Below are positions 23,994 to 36,185 of a stretch of 64,000 nucleotides of DNA, in pieces (position 1 is the stretch's first letter; every line of letters starts with the position of its first letter). The notes below the pieces were generated by a model. It did not search any database, had not been told where the DNA came from, and saw only the letters and a program-made list of their open reading frames with translations. The position numbers were made by a program, and so were the translations under genes. The stretch is from Pipra filicauda (taxonomy: Eukaryota; Chordata; Aves; Passeriformes; Pipridae): assembly GCF_003945595.2 (NCBI RefSeq), contig NW_024104151.1:1260501-1324500 (forward strand), in the 5' to 3' direction.

Positions 23994-24450
23994 AATCGCA
24001 GAGTCATGGAATTATTGAGGTTGGAAAAGCTCTCTTGGACCATCGAGTCCAACCTGTGCCTGATCCCTACCTTGTCACCCAGCCCAGAGCACTGAGTGCC
24101 ACATCCAGTCATTCCTTGGACACCTTCAGGGATGGGGACTCCACCGGGCAACCCATTCCAATGCCTGACCACCCTTTCCATGAAGAAATTCTTCCTGATG
24201 TCCAACCTGAATTCCCTCTGGCACAGCTTGAGGCCGTTTCCCCTTTTCCTGTCCCTTGTTCCCTGGGAACAGAGCCTGACCCCCACTTGGCTCCACTCTC
24301 CTGTCAGGGAGTTGCAGAGAGTGAGAAGGTCCCCCCTGAGCCTCTTTTCCTCCAGGCTGAGCCCCCCCAGCTCCCTCAGCAGCTCCTGGTGCTCCAGACC
24401 CTTCCCCAGCTCTGTTCCCTTCCCTGGACATGCTCCAGCACCTCTGCATG
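23994..24450 (-). mobile_element. CR1 3' end (about 455 bp), 'gtgcctgatccc' tail type
   Basis: Reverse-orientation CR1 carrying the last 110 or so ORF2 codons and the tail. The minus frame reads through motifs such as [20 protein letters not shown] and [11 protein letters not shown], which match the ORF2 C-terminus, and continues open past the CR1 end into flanking DNA. On + the tail is 'gaattattgaggttggaaaa', 'gaccatcgagtccaacctg' and 'tgcctgatccctaccttgt'. Same type as 3957-4197. It is 5'-truncated at about 24450. Confidence 0.95.
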
Positions 24451-26035
24451 TTGCAGAGAAGGGTATTAGCTATTTTAAAACTAATTAATGTTAGATGAGC
24501 ACAATAATTTTCTCTCCAGAGGTTGAAAACCAGTAAAGCTGCACTTCACTGCAGAGTACTACGTCAATATACATCAGGTGACCAGGCAGTGCATTGCAGG
24601 GATATGAATTTGATTTTTTAAAAACATTTTTTTATTGGTGATAACAATGTCAGGAAGGGAGACTCTTCAGGGGAGGACTTTCCTCTGAAGAACTCTTGCG
24701 TTACCACCTCGGTTTCCAGCGCATCATGTAGGCCAGAGACTGCTTTTAAGAATAAGATGCGTAATTGTGCCTTGTCCTTAATTTGTTGAAGAATCTTTGT
24801 AATCCTGCAGAGTTCATAATTGGAGACCTACGGCTCAGGTGTGCTATGGCTGTGCATTCCAAGAAGGGTGGAGCAGGAGGCTGGATGGGGTCATTCTGTT
24901 CGAAGCCAACTCAGTGCTTCCACTTGGTGCTTAAAATGGAAATAATTAAAAATTACTGTTTCTCATGGTAAAACTGAGAGTCCTTGTGAAAATTTGTGAC
25001 TATTTGCTTAGTGGACCTTCTGGAAAATGAGTCTACACAGCTCTTCAGAGTATCTCCCTACTGAAGGTCAGATTTGCAAGGCTAATTCAAAAATAGATCA
25101 CGATCTGGGCTTGGATGATTTTCCAAAAGCAAAAGAGCAGGGACACTTCACAGAGAGTGAAGTAGATGCACCACGTGAACAAACAACCTGTGTATCCACC
25201 TCCAGGAATGTGACTCAGCATCCTGAAGTCTCTTCTTGTCCGGCCCCCAGAGTCTGACAGCTGTGACCAGGTGGTTCCCATCAGAAAAAAAGAGCATGCC
25301 AAGGACTGGAGCACAACTTCCTAGGCAAATTAGCAGCAAATCCGAGTCTGGGGCAACATACAGAGAAATTAAAAATACATTTCCAAACAATAAGAAAAAT
25401 ATTAATATTAATACAACAACAAACCGCTTTCATTTAAATTCACTTATAGATAAGGTAGTAAGTGAAGAAGCTCATTAAAATCAAACAATAGCCAATTATT
25501 TGGATAATTCCAATTAAAATCTGTTTTAATATAAAATCTTAGCTCTGGTCCAAAACAAACTCTCTAGCTTTCTCTGGAAAGCCAACACATAAATACAGAA
25601 CCAACTGCTTCTGTACCATCACTTGATTAATTGCAAATTAAGGAAAACCCATCAAATACAACATTGCTATTAATTCCTCCATTTGGTGTTCCCTGCTGAA
25701 ATCTGTCTCCAGAGCCTGGAGACGCCCAGGTGGTGCTTAAAGGAGTGATTGCTGCTCATCCAAATTCACTTGGCTGATTGGGAACACTAGGCAAGAAAGA
25801 GGCAGCAGTGGGAAACTGTGGCAGTGGGGGGCATACCATGGGCTGGAGAACCCAGGGATGGGGCAGGACAAACCCACATGGGCAGGGCATACCTGTGTGG
25901 GTCAGGACAAACATACATGTCACTGGTGTGTGCTGCACCCAGGACCACCGTGGTGCTCCCAACAATGAGCTGGACTCAAACTAATTTGGTCCTGTTTTGC
26001 TTAGCAGCCCCAGGCACATGGTTGCCCATAAGGTG
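24451..26035. other. Non-coding single-copy DNA
   Basis: AT-rich at 25340-25680. No recognised repeat family, exon or RNA gene; frames of 66-80 codons are unsupported. Imperfect repeats of 'caggacaaac' occur at about 25864-25912. Confidence 0.5.
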
Positions 26036-26290
26036 TTAGGAATTCATAAATTTTGTCACTTCACCCCAACACTGTGCCCTTAACAAACACCCAAAAGGCT
26101 CAAAATGGGGCCTTAACTCATGGGGGACCCTTAAAAACTCTTCCCTGATGGGGTCGAAGCCCAGGTTGGGCAATGTCTGTCTGAGCAGATCTGTAGCTGC
26201 TGCAGTGGGGATTGTCAGGGATTGTCCTAAAACACTCTGCTTAGAAAAATTAATAACTTGCTTCTTAAGTCCTCTTTCTAGAGCCTGCAC
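26036..26290 (-). other. Unrecognised 84-codon frame with coding-like texture
   Basis: The predicted peptide contains segments such as LKKQVINFSKQS and LRQTLPNLGFDPIREE, with a balanced amphipathic composition unlike the low-complexity frames elsewhere. I do not recognise the family. It may be a fragment of a retroelement or retrocopy, or chance. No splice sites, promoter or poly-A signal support a gene. Confidence 0.18.
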
Positions 26291-28084
26291 AACTGCAATT
26301 GAAATGATAATTTTAAGAATTTAAATACAGCAGAGAAACAGCAACGACGTTATCAAATTATAAGAGCACGTGTTTTGCTTCAACTTTATAGTGAAAATTA
26401 TTTTCATACTAAAAAAAAATCAAAGAGCTAGTACTCTTTTCCTGGGTTTTTAAAGAAGTAATGAGCAGTAAACTCCAGCAATTATTCTTATACATTATTA
26501 AATGTCACTGTTAAACAACTGCACACTATGAAAAGGGAGAGGCATCTATTCATGGAGGAAACTTAGGCTGATTTCATAGTCCTTCCATGTGATGCCTGGA
26601 TAATTTTATGCACAGCATCACAAATAAAAGTAGAGTTTTCTTGATACCTATTTGACTATCAGTTTAATTGAAAAGCTTTAATACCATCTTGTGTGTTAAT
26701 TCAAGCAGCAAAACCCCCTTTTGTGCTCCTAAAAGATATGAAATCAGATCTACTATCACATTTCAAACATGATATAAACTGACATGAAAGGATTTGTGTT
26801 GCTTTTACCCATTCACTACCTCAGAGTTCTCTGCCATCTTTATGCCCAGCAACAATTACTCCAGCAAGGGCAGCTTTAGTGTAATGTCACACTTTAAACC
26901 CAAAACCAAGGTCAAATATCCAAGGTGAAACTGCCCAGATCCTTTGGAGTGAGAGGAGAAAAGGCACCTTTGCTGTTTTCTGTCAAGTGCTTTATTATTT
27001 CTGATAAGACCTAAAGGATAATCACAGTGGCAACATGTTCTATTTATTATATTTATATCTGAGTTAGGGTATTGTTATTCCTACTTACAATTTGACATGT
27101 TAAACACTGCACTAGCAGGAAACCAAAAATGCACTAAATTGTAATCCAGTACAAAATCTTAGAAATTAACAGAAACCCTATTTTTTTCTAATAAAAAGAT
27201 AGTGTTTATTTTACTCCTAATTCCTACTTTTCAGCTATTTCAAATCCATCTGTGCACAAGGAGGCCAACTGCCCTCACCCTGCAAGTTCAAAGCCAGACA
27301 GCTGTGGGAGTTACTGGGGGAACCTCAGGAAATCCAGTTGGTTCACAGGTACCTGACAGGGATTTTGCAGTAACTAAGGAGAAAAATGGTTCCAGAGGCG
27401 AGCAAGCTCCATCACAGCACTAACATAAAAAGCCCCCCTAAAATGAAGTAAGTTTTATAAAATTAATAGTCCACAGTCTGTGGGTGCATCAGGTCCATTG
27501 GCCAGTAAAAGGATTCAGATGGAGGGGTTGGAACTCCCAGTGCTGGCACAATTTTGGGCAGTGCGAACTCCTCCAAGCAGAGGAGGGAGTTTTCCAAGTA
27601 ACACAGGAACAGTTTGTATCAGGCTTCATTTATCAATTAAGGAGAAATTTCTAACACCACCAGAACTGGGTGATAGCTTAGATTCGGGCTATCACAGCCT
27701 GCTTGTGATAACAGATGTTGTTAAGTTGAAGTCCAGGCTTCATAATGTAAACAAATCATTAAAATTGTGAAAACAGTTATAATCCATTTTATGAAAACAT
27801 CCTGAAGTCCTGCAAAGGTCATTCACTCTATAGTATGATCAGAAAAGGAAGTGATACCTCGTAAAAAATACCAGCCAAAGAATCTTCAACTGAACTACAG
27901 GAAAATTGTAGAGATTTGTATGGAAAGCAAATGGGATATAGAAAAATGAACAGTAATGAATATGTATGAGAGGTAGAAACTCAGAATAATATTAAGGAAA
28001 ATGAAGAACAGAAGAAAATTCAGTATCTAGCAGGAATCAGACCAGTAAAAACTACTTTTCTAATGAATAAAAATAATTCCAGTG
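26291..28084. other. Non-coding AT-rich DNA
   Basis: Strongly AT-rich at 26291-27200 with very few frames. Two plus-strand frames of 73 and 96 codons (27202-27423, 27480-27770) have no recognised domain. No repeat family identified. Confidence 0.5.
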
Positions 28085-28225
28085 ATGGGATTGGACAGGG
28101 CTTTGAGCAACCTAGTCTGGCAGAAGGTGGCCCTGTCCATGGCAGGGGGCGGAACAAGATAGGCTTTAGGGTCCTTCCCAACACAAACCATTCTAATGAT
28201 CCTATGATTCTACAGTTCTATGATA
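28085..28225 (+). mobile_element. CR1 retrotransposon, 3' end fragment
   Basis: Classic CR1 end in forward orientation: 'gattggacagggctttgagc', 'aacctagtctggcagaaggt', 'ccatggcagggggcggaac' and 'cttcccaacacaaaccattc', then a tail with 'cctatgattctac' and a second 'gttctatgat'. It is 5'-truncated. Confidence 0.92.
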
Positions 28226-28354
28226 TTTTAAAAGATTTGACCTTGAGACTCTCTGGACCCCCCGTATTCCCTCAGCACTGGCATAGCTCGAGTCATGTCG
28301 GCACACCAAGGGCACACGACCCAGCACCGGCAGCAGGGGGCTGCCAGACAGTGC
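28226..28354. other. Short spacer between two CR1 fragments
   Basis: GC-richer than its surroundings and containing several CpGs. No identity recognised. It stays open in the frame of the flanking CR1 pieces, giving a chance 163-codon chimeric frame (28063-28554). Confidence 0.5.
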
Positions 28355-28535
28355 TGGGAAAAGCAATTGGACGGCTGATAAGGGACTCAATTAATAAATT
28401 GAGGAAGGATAATGTAAATAATGCCAGTCAGGGAGGGTGTATTAGAAATAGATCCTGTCAAGCTGAATTGACATCTTCTTTTAATGAGATGATGCGCTTG
28501 GTTGATAAAGGTAATAGTGTTGTGGCAATGGGTGT
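28355..28535 (+). mobile_element. Ancient CR1 ORF2 fragment (start of RT domain)
   Basis: In frame, the codons read like the region just before and into RT: IRDSINKL, then RNRSCQ, then MMRLVDKGNSV, comparable with the usual CR1 order ending in a LVDKGNSVDVIYLDF-type motif. Homology stops before the DF.KAFD box. It is internal ORF2 rather than a 3' tail and more diverged than the neighbouring copy, so it looks like an older insertion preserved as a scrap. Confidence 0.75.
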
Positions 28536-30199
28536 CTGTACAGCATCTGAATAGTGCCATATCACATTTTAATTAAGAAAGCAGAACAATATAAAGCACA
28601 GATAATAAACAGGCCAAGCATTAACAACGAGCCCGTGGTTGGCTCTCGCCGTGGCTGTGGGAGCCCCAAACACTCTCACTCTAGACGCTCCTGCTGGGTC
28701 AGTACAGCAGGTCACATTAGCTGCTGTATATGGTCCTTTCAAGCCTTCTGCTCCCTGTGTCACAGCATTTGCACAGTGGTTTTAAACTCCAGACACTGGG
28801 GAAAATGCTGTACTGTGCTCTCGCCATCTCAGATGCCATTATTGTACAGAGCTTTTCCTTTCTTTCTGCTTCTGGTTGTTTAAACCACATTTGTGATGTT
28901 TATGCCCTGTTGATTTTAACAGCAAAGGATCCACTCTTTTATTCCTCAGATATTTGCTCTGCAGATCATTCCATGTCACAGTCATACAAACTGGACCTCT
29001 GGACCATTGGATGGTGGTGTGGAAGTGGAAACGGGATCCTGGGAGGAGACGGGTACATCAGGACAGAGAATGTCAGCACTGCACTCTGGGACTGTTTTTC
29101 TGATCTGCCCCCAGCAGATCAGAACATGTCTCCGTGTTTTCTTTGATCTTAGTGTTTACCACCTATCCTAACACCTGTACTGTTTTTCTCTGAACTCTTG
29201 CAGACCGGAGTCTTCAGCATCTCAGTGTTCAGCATCTCAATGCTCTCTGACATCTGTGATTTCCTCTTCGGTCAGGATCCAGGAGCTCCCATCTCCTCTC
29301 CCATCCTGCAGATGAGGGAGGACAGCTGGGGCAGGTCTGTTAGTATTGATTTGGATCCCAGTGCTGTAGGTTTGGGATGGGTAGCTTCCCACAACGCAAC
29401 GATTGGGATAATTGCTGGGCACCAGAACATCCCCGGCAAACCCAGAGATTCCAGCTTGGCTGCAGTGGTGTTTGTAGCCCTCAGCTTACTTTGGAAGTAT
29501 GAGATGGAAATCAGCGCTGAGCAGAGCTCGGGTTCTGCTGCATGCTGAGAAAGGCAGGGAAAGGCATGTCATATTCTTTTTCTCAGAAGAAAAATCTAGT
29601 GCAGAATATAAGGAGAAAACCAGAGAGGAACGTGTGGGAAACGTGTTGTGGCTAATTTTTCCCTCCTTGTTTTGTTTTGTTTAGTTTTGTTGTAGGCAGT
29701 GACCCTCATCTCACAGCACTGCTCTGCCCATGGAAGGCATTGAACGCAGACAGTGCTCACATGGTGATTTTGATAGTCTACAATACCCTTAATAACATAT
29801 TCATTTAGTGTTTGATTGATGTAAAGTTATTTCATCTTCTGGCTGGCTGTTTTCAGATGATGAGTATGAATCAGTATCTATTATTATGGCAGTCCATTAA
29901 ACAGACCCCAGCCTTCTGTCTCTCCTGTTCTGAAGGATTTTTTAACACACACACATGGGTGTAAATACACGTAGAGCCCTGCACACAAGCACTGCTGTCA
30001 ATGTGGTGCTGGAGCAGCCCTGCAGACTTCCAGAGAAACACATGAGCAACAAAATTCAGGGCACAACAACCTCTTTTTTCTCCATCTAATGCAATGTATC
30101 AAACAGACAGGGATATGCGAGGGAGGGGATTGCCTCCCTCTGCTCTGTGCTGGGGCACCCTCACCTTGAGTGCTGGGGCAGTTTAGGCACCACAATGTG
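28536..30199. other. Non-coding single-copy DNA
   Basis: No exon or RNA gene recognised. Plus frames of 109-138 codons at 28554-29146 overlap in different phases and have no known domain. The stretch 28560-28930 mixes AT-rich DNA with retained CpGs and could hold regulatory sequence, but the motif evidence is thin. Confidence 0.5.
29213..29242. repeat. 15-bp tandem duplication
   Basis: 'ttcagcatctcagtg' is followed directly by 'ttcagcatctcaatg' (one mismatch). Confidence 0.88.
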
Positions 30200-30669
30200 A
30201 AAAAAGGTACAAAGCTATTAGAGAATGTCCAAAGGAGTCCACAAGAATGGTGAAGGGTCTTGAGGGGAAGACTTGGGTCTTCAAGGCTGAGGGCATTTGG
30301 CTTGTTCAGCTGGAGCAGAGGAGTCTGAGGGGAGACTTATTGAGGTCTGCAGCTTTGTCATGAGGGGTAACTCCAATCTCTGCTCTCTGTGACCAGTGAC
30401 AGGATCCGAGGGAATGGCTGGAGCTGCGTCAGGGGAAGTTTAGGTTTGATACTAGAAAAAGGTTCTTCCCCCAGAGGGTGGTCAGGCATTGAACAGGCTC
30501 CCCAGGGCAGTGGTCCCGGCCCAAAGGATGCCAGAGCTCAAGGAGCGTTTGGACAACACTATCAGGGACAGGATGGGATTGTTGGGATGTCCGTGCAGGG
30601 CCAGGGGTTGGACTGAATGATCCTTGGGGGCCCCTTTCAAATCAGGATATTCTGTGATTCTGTGATTCT
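30200..30669 (+). mobile_element. CR1 3' end (about 470 bp), 'cagggccagg' tail type
   Basis: Forward CR1 with C-terminal ORF2 codons (a frame reading MVKGLEGK, then QLEQRSLRGDLL) and 3' UTR. Landmarks: 'ggctggagctgcgtcagggg', 'aggctccccagggcagtggt', 'gcagggccaggggttggact', 'gaatgatccttgggggcccc' and a 'tctgtgattctgtgattcta' tail. It belongs to the same tail type as 36107 and 50923. Small indels break the ORF2 frame. Confidence 0.94.
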
Positions 30670-31417
30670 ACGTATAAAATAAAAGCGCTGTCACTTAACA
30701 TCGTGCTGTAAAAAGTGGGTATGAAACTGGGACATTCATGGCTGTAAAACACAGGCCACACCTGCCCTTTGCACCAAAATGCAATTTACAATCTTTTGCT
30801 GCAATGAAAATAATCAGCCTGGGATTTCTAAGAGACGAGCAGTAATTCCACCTCAGTGTTCGAGTGCCCAGCTCGAAGCTCCTTTACTGTGGCTGATCTG
30901 CAGAGATGTGTCTGGAAACCTGGCAGCATTCCAAGCTCGGCATCTAAAAGCTGGAACACCCCAAACTACAGCTGATCTTGGTAAACACTGGTCCTTAAGG
31001 ACCCTGGCAAAAATTAGGAATAGTGTGAAGGTCTAATTTTCTGAATGACAGAGTAAATCATAACTGGAGGCAGTTGCTTAATTAAGGCTGTGCAACTAAA
31101 TGACTTCTCAATGTTCTGGCAGTTCCAAGAAATCCAGAAGTCATTTCAGGTCAAACAAAATGGTTCATTTAACCCTTTGATACTCTTTTATAGATATTGT
31201 TGCAGTTTTAAGAAATCCTTAAGCATTTACCCTTAAAACAAGATGATGTATTAAAAGACATTTCTTCATCAAAATAATGAAAATACAAGCTGAAATTATT
31301 TATTAATAATAAATATTTAAATATAGATAGATATTTAAAGTAAACTAAGTAAATATTTCAATAAATAAAATTATCAATAATTTTTACCATTTTTAGAATT
31401 ATTAAAATTGTGAACAC
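30670..31417. other. Non-coding AT-rich DNA
   Basis: The last 200 bases are extremely AT-rich, with repeated 'ataaatattt' words at about 31296-31375. No gene recognised. Confidence 0.5.
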
Positions 31418-31555
31418 CCCATCCCTGGAAGTGTCCGAGGCCAGGTTGGACAGGGCTTGGAGCAACCTGGGATAGTGGAAGGTGTCCCTGCCCATGGCAG
31501 GGGGTGGAATGAGATGAGCTTTAAGATCCTTTCCAACACAAACCATTCCATGAAA
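31418..31555 (+). mobile_element. CR1 retrotransposon, 3' end fragment
   Basis: Classic CR1 end in forward orientation: 'catccctggaagtgtccgag', 'ttggacagggcttggagcaa', 'ggaaggtgtccctgcccatg', 'gcagggggtggaatgagatg' and 'caaaccattccatga'. It is 5'-truncated and sits directly after an AT-rich tract. Confidence 0.94.
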
Positions 31556-32139
31556 CTGGGAAAACACAAATATTTCATTGGTGACTCTGAAAATTAACTT
31601 TTGAAGTTTCAGTCTGACTTTATCATTTCCTACTCTCAAAATTCAGAAAAGCCAGAGCAAGTTCATGATCATTCATGACCACCAAGTTGTTTTTCTCTAT
31701 CAGAACCCCAAATATTCCCAATTCAATGACAGCTATGGGGATGAGGGTGAACCAGAGTCAGGAAAAACCAGTTTCTACCACACACTTGCAAAAAGGGAGG
31801 TCATGAGGCTCTTACTGGGCAAACAGATAAGGAGAAATAAGTAATGACTTAATTCTTGTTAAGAAGTAATTATTGACGACTTTTTAAGAAGAAATGGCTT
31901 TCTAGGAAGAAAAGTGTGCAAGGGTTTCTACTTGAAATATTGAAAGTAATTAAAGAAATAACTGGCAACAAAGTTTGGAATACCTTAAAGCATTGGTGAT
32001 GTGGTTGGCTCTTGCACACATCCACCTGCCACCCCTCCATCCTCCATCTCTGCCAGCCTGACAGCAAATAACTGCAACCAAAAGTGGTGTTTGATCTGCT
32101 CAGTAACGGCTTTATCATGAAAAAATGTTGATATAAAAC
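31556..32139. other. Non-coding single-copy DNA
   Basis: Nothing recognised. Two overlapping minus-strand frames of 64 and 99 codons lack known domains. Confidence 0.5.
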
Positions 32140-32640
32140 ATGTTCTTTGAGTTTGAAACTGATTGGCAACTCCCTGCACCTGATGCAGAGAGCGTGGGAA
32201 GGCAGAATGAGGTCTCAGTGCTGCCCTTGCCTGGCAGATGGGACAAGGACACTCCAGTCTGTGCTTTGACCCTCCTGGGGTGCCCTGTCTCTCAGAGTCT
32301 AGACTTGCCTTTCAAGCCTTGGCTCCTCGTGGAAGTGCATTTCCGCTGGTGTCAACGCTCTCTTTGGGCTATAAAGAATAAAATGGAAACCAGGCAGATT
32401 GTTGCATCAAAAAGCACAGATGGGGAACCTATATTTAGACAACAAACAAATAAAAAGGGTAGGGAGAGGTGCTCACATGTGAAAGGAGAGATTTTTGTGA
32501 TGTCTGGCTTAGCAGTGCTCTTCATTCCCGGGCAAATGCAGTGGATGGCGAATGTCAATTGCCTACTCCGGATAAAACCTGATCTGGAGATAAATGGAAA
32601 ATCCTACACATTCCAGCGACAGCAATAACACTTCTGGAGA
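32140..32640. promoter_or_regulatory. Repeat-free block with a long unexplained open frame
   Basis: A 162-codon plus-strand frame (32140-32628) is among the longest outside CR1, yet it has no recognised domain, no splice context, and a 68-codon minus frame overlaps it. The DNA is repeat-free, with AT-rich words such as 'acaacaaacaaataaaaagg' next to CpG-containing 'ctccggataaaacc'. It may be a conserved non-coding element, a retrocopy remnant or chance. Confidence 0.18.
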
Positions 32641-35600
32641 GAGGCCAAAACTGAGCAGACTCATGTGTGACCCCAATAAACATCTTGTGATGAAAATGTT
32701 GCTTCAGAGCCGCCCCATTTCCAGGCTCAGTTGAACATTCTGCTGCCGCTCGGCTTCCCGATAAGCTGGAGGAGGCAGGAGGAATTCCCAAATAACCCCC
32801 TGTTCATGTCTCCCTGATACGGCAGGGTGGTGTTTAGTAATCTATCAATCTCCTACTACAGAGCATTATTCCATTCCCACCTCGCCTGTTATTCCAAGTG
32901 GACCTCTGTCCTCTGCCTCTCATTCAGTGGCTCCAGAGGAGCGGCTGCTCTATATTTAGAACCAGCCGCCTCTCAGCACCATCTTCACACATGAAAGCAC
33001 AGTATGATTGGAAGAAAAGTGTTTTCATTTTAAACAGTTTCAAAATCCCAGTTCCCAGAACGAGCTCCCATTTTCCACTCCAACAGCAGCTCCTGCGGAT
33101 GCTGGAGTTCACACCCCCAAGGGGCGTGTTGAAGGCTCCTCCACACAGAACTGCTGCTAAACTGAAAGTAAGGGAGAGAGAAAGAAAACCAGAATTAGAG
33201 AACCAAGCAGTGCTCTGCCTGGGGAGAATTCCCAATTCCGCACCCCCTTTCTGTTAATTGCCCAGGATTATTGCATATTTTTCCCATCAGTGATGTGGTT
33301 GGATTGACCTCACCTCCAAGAAACTGCTCCCTCAGAAAAGCAGACACCTTGTCATTGACTTAAAATAACTCTGAATGCTGTACGAAAATGGCATGTGTTG
33401 CTATAAATAGAGCTCACACCTTTCTAACAGTCAAAGGCTCCATTTCTAAGAGCTTTACTTCTTTTTTTTCCTCCAAAAATCAGTGATCCCAAGGTCAATT
33501 TTAATTTCCTGTGCACATCAAATGAACTCATCCCCTATCAACCAGCTCACTTGTGGCTGCAGGGTGGACCAACATAATTCTATTTTCACCCTAATTCAGC
33601 AAACTTATTTTTCATGAGCTTAAGTCTCATTGACATCACTGGACACTGAGCATTACCTTAAATTATTAATGCACTTAAGTCATAGATCAAAATGAAATCC
33701 TGCTCAGGAATATTGAGAGCCACCTGCATGAACCCTTCAGTTATGGAAGAATTGGTGCAAATTGTGGATGTCATGGAAACAGAATTTTTTGCTCAGGTTG
33801 TTTTACAGGGGTGGGGACTTTTGTTCCATTTGGAAAGAGAAGTACAGAGAAAAGCAAAAGGGATCTGAAGGATCAGGGCACAAGGTTAATTTGTGAGCTA
33901 GTCAACCCCTTTGGCAGAACAAAGAACTTTGAACAAAAATTAAATGTACAGCCAGGAAACGGCCAAAAAGCTGAATTTGTGGTACGTGACAGGAATGTGA
34001 TTTCTCAGTAAAAGGATAAATAAAATTTTAGAATATTTCAGCATTTCTGAAATGTGTCATTATCAACTACATGCATTCCAGGTTTTCTGGAATCACGTGT
34101 TGAATGCATACACTCCAAGAGCTCACACACAAACAGTTCCTTACTCTCTTCTTCTTTATGTACTCACATGATAGCACTGAAATATAATTTCAAATTCACA
34201 TATCTTTACTACATCAAACTTGAAACTGCACCTAAAGGATGACTGTGACAGATTAATGGCACCAGCACTTGTGGTGAGGATATGAAAAGAGATATTCTTG
34301 CCTATATCCCATGTGCATATTTATATGGAGAGTGCCATAAATATCCCTTAGAGATGCTGGTTTGTCTGCAGGGCTGCTTTTCCCAGGCCACACAAAAAGG
34401 ATTTACGTCACATCCCAGTCGCTTCCTCTCCCCTATTCCGTGCAACCAACGCTGACGAGCCCCAGAGCCTGTGTGGCTGCTCCCCGCTCCCAAAGGCCTC
34501 TGAGAGTTTTCATTGTTTCTACCTTTTACACGAAAAAAGAAATGCGCTGCTCAGCACAAGGCAGGTGAGACCCTCAGTTTTGGGTCAGGACCTCTTCTGG
34601 TCTTATGTTCACTTCTCAAGCAGCAGCGTTTTGTCACAAACTCATTTTCCAAAGCGCTCCCTATATATTAGTCTCTAAATTGAACCTGCTGAATCTGGTT
34701 TACCAGAGTAATTTGATAAAATTAAGGGGCTGTAAAAAAAAGAAGCAGGAAGAAAAACAACTTCAAGGGGTGTGTGAGTTAACCTGAGCCATCTCCCACT
34801 TTAACTTAAAGCCTCATTTAGCTCCTAGACATGTCACATCAATTTGACCTCAATTAAACCCACTTATTCCTCTTACATGTCCCCCTCTGCATTTGGCTCT
34901 TTGTTTTACAATGCAAGCTGAGATAGTAAAAGAATAATTCCAATTATTCCCTGTATGTGCTGACGGATTAAGGATGACATATGGCCTGGTGGAGGGTGTT
35001 TGGAGGAAAAGGGCCAGATATCTGGAAAAGCTCTTGCTGTTGTTAAGCACCACTGCTGGTGCCAAGTTCAGAGCCTGGGCTGCTGCGCTGATTTTAAATG
35101 AGGGGAGTGACACCACAAACTCCAGAGCTGAGAGACAGAGTTGGGATATTCAGCATGGGGGGACACATCTGCCAAGCCTCTTGTCTTCAGCTGGTGGCAG
35201 TTTCAGACCTGCATTAGGCAGGATGTACCCAGTGCTCTTGTTCTAACTGGTACTGAACACTCAGAGCTCTCCAGGGCTGTGATGCTTTAATGTATCCCAC
35301 GTCAATCTACTCTCACAAACTGACAGAACAGTTTCAGTCTCTTTGCCTATGAAAAGAATAAATTCAGTGTCTGTCAGCAGCATCAGACACACAGAACACA
35401 CTCCATGATATTTAATTTTTAAATAGGTTTTCCATGTAAAAACATTTTACTTCTAATACTGTACTTTCACCCTGATTTCCTCATTAGGTCTGCTGAAAAA
35501 CAGCAGCTCTGACACTGCCCTAGTATAGAAGATATTGCAATGACATGAGTGAATGTTAAAGGCTTTTGAATGCCACCCCAAAGAAGCTTCTTTCAATATA

Positions 35601-36106
35601 AAGTAACACAGACCCACCAAGAGAGTCACCATGATTTATGCCGCCTGCAATTCTGGCCCACACTATTTAATGGCTTTTATTAAATATTTAATTATCCTTT
35701 TGAATACTTTCCTTGATCTCTGCCCTTTTCTCCTGGGACAGGTTCCCAGGCAGACAGCATTGACACCACTTCTATGAGAATATTAAATGTTTATAGTGAT
35801 TTTTATATGGGATGATCTCAAAGCGCTTAACACAGTGAGAGGGTTAGTCACCTCACCTTTGGAATGGAGTACATCCTCCATGCTGCTTGGAAAACATTCT
35901 GAACTGCAAGTTTTTCAGGAGACAACTAAGAATAAGGGGGAAATGTATCCCCAGAGCCAGAGGTTAATCATTCAAGTGTGAATCTGGCCGGGACAGTAAG
36001 GTCAACCTCTCTACTCACTGTAGGGAAGATGTCACTCCATCCTTAAGTACAGTCTGCAACTTATCCCAGCTGCTGTTGTAGCCCTCTGCTAAAGAAGGTC
36101 CAATCA
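32641..36106. other. Non-coding single-copy DNA
   Basis: A long repeat-poor stretch. Frames reach 119 codons (32898-33257 +) with opposite-strand frames of 103 codons over the same bases, typical of composition-driven openness. AT-rich at 33400-33700, 34000-34250 and 35380-35720. No repeat family or exon recognised. Confidence 0.5.
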
Positions 36107-36185
36107 TCATAGAGTCATAGAATATTCTGAGTTGAAAGGGACCCACATGGACCATCAAGTCCAACTCCTGGACCCAGGTCCAGGT
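36107..36185 (-). mobile_element. CR1 tail fragment, 'cagggccagg' tail type
   Basis: On + it reads 'tcatagagtcatagaatatt', 'ctgagttgaaagggaccc', 'catggaccatcaagtccaac' and 'tcctggaccc'. It is the last 80 bases of a CR1 in reverse orientation. Confidence 0.88.

Noticed and set aside
24035..24488. Plus-strand frames of 130-144 codons
   Set aside because: They are antisense of the CR1 fragment at 23994-24450.
28063..28554. 163-codon plus-strand frame
   Set aside because: It runs through a CR1 tail, a spacer and an old CR1 ORF2 scrap; the frame is a chimera of repeats, not a gene.
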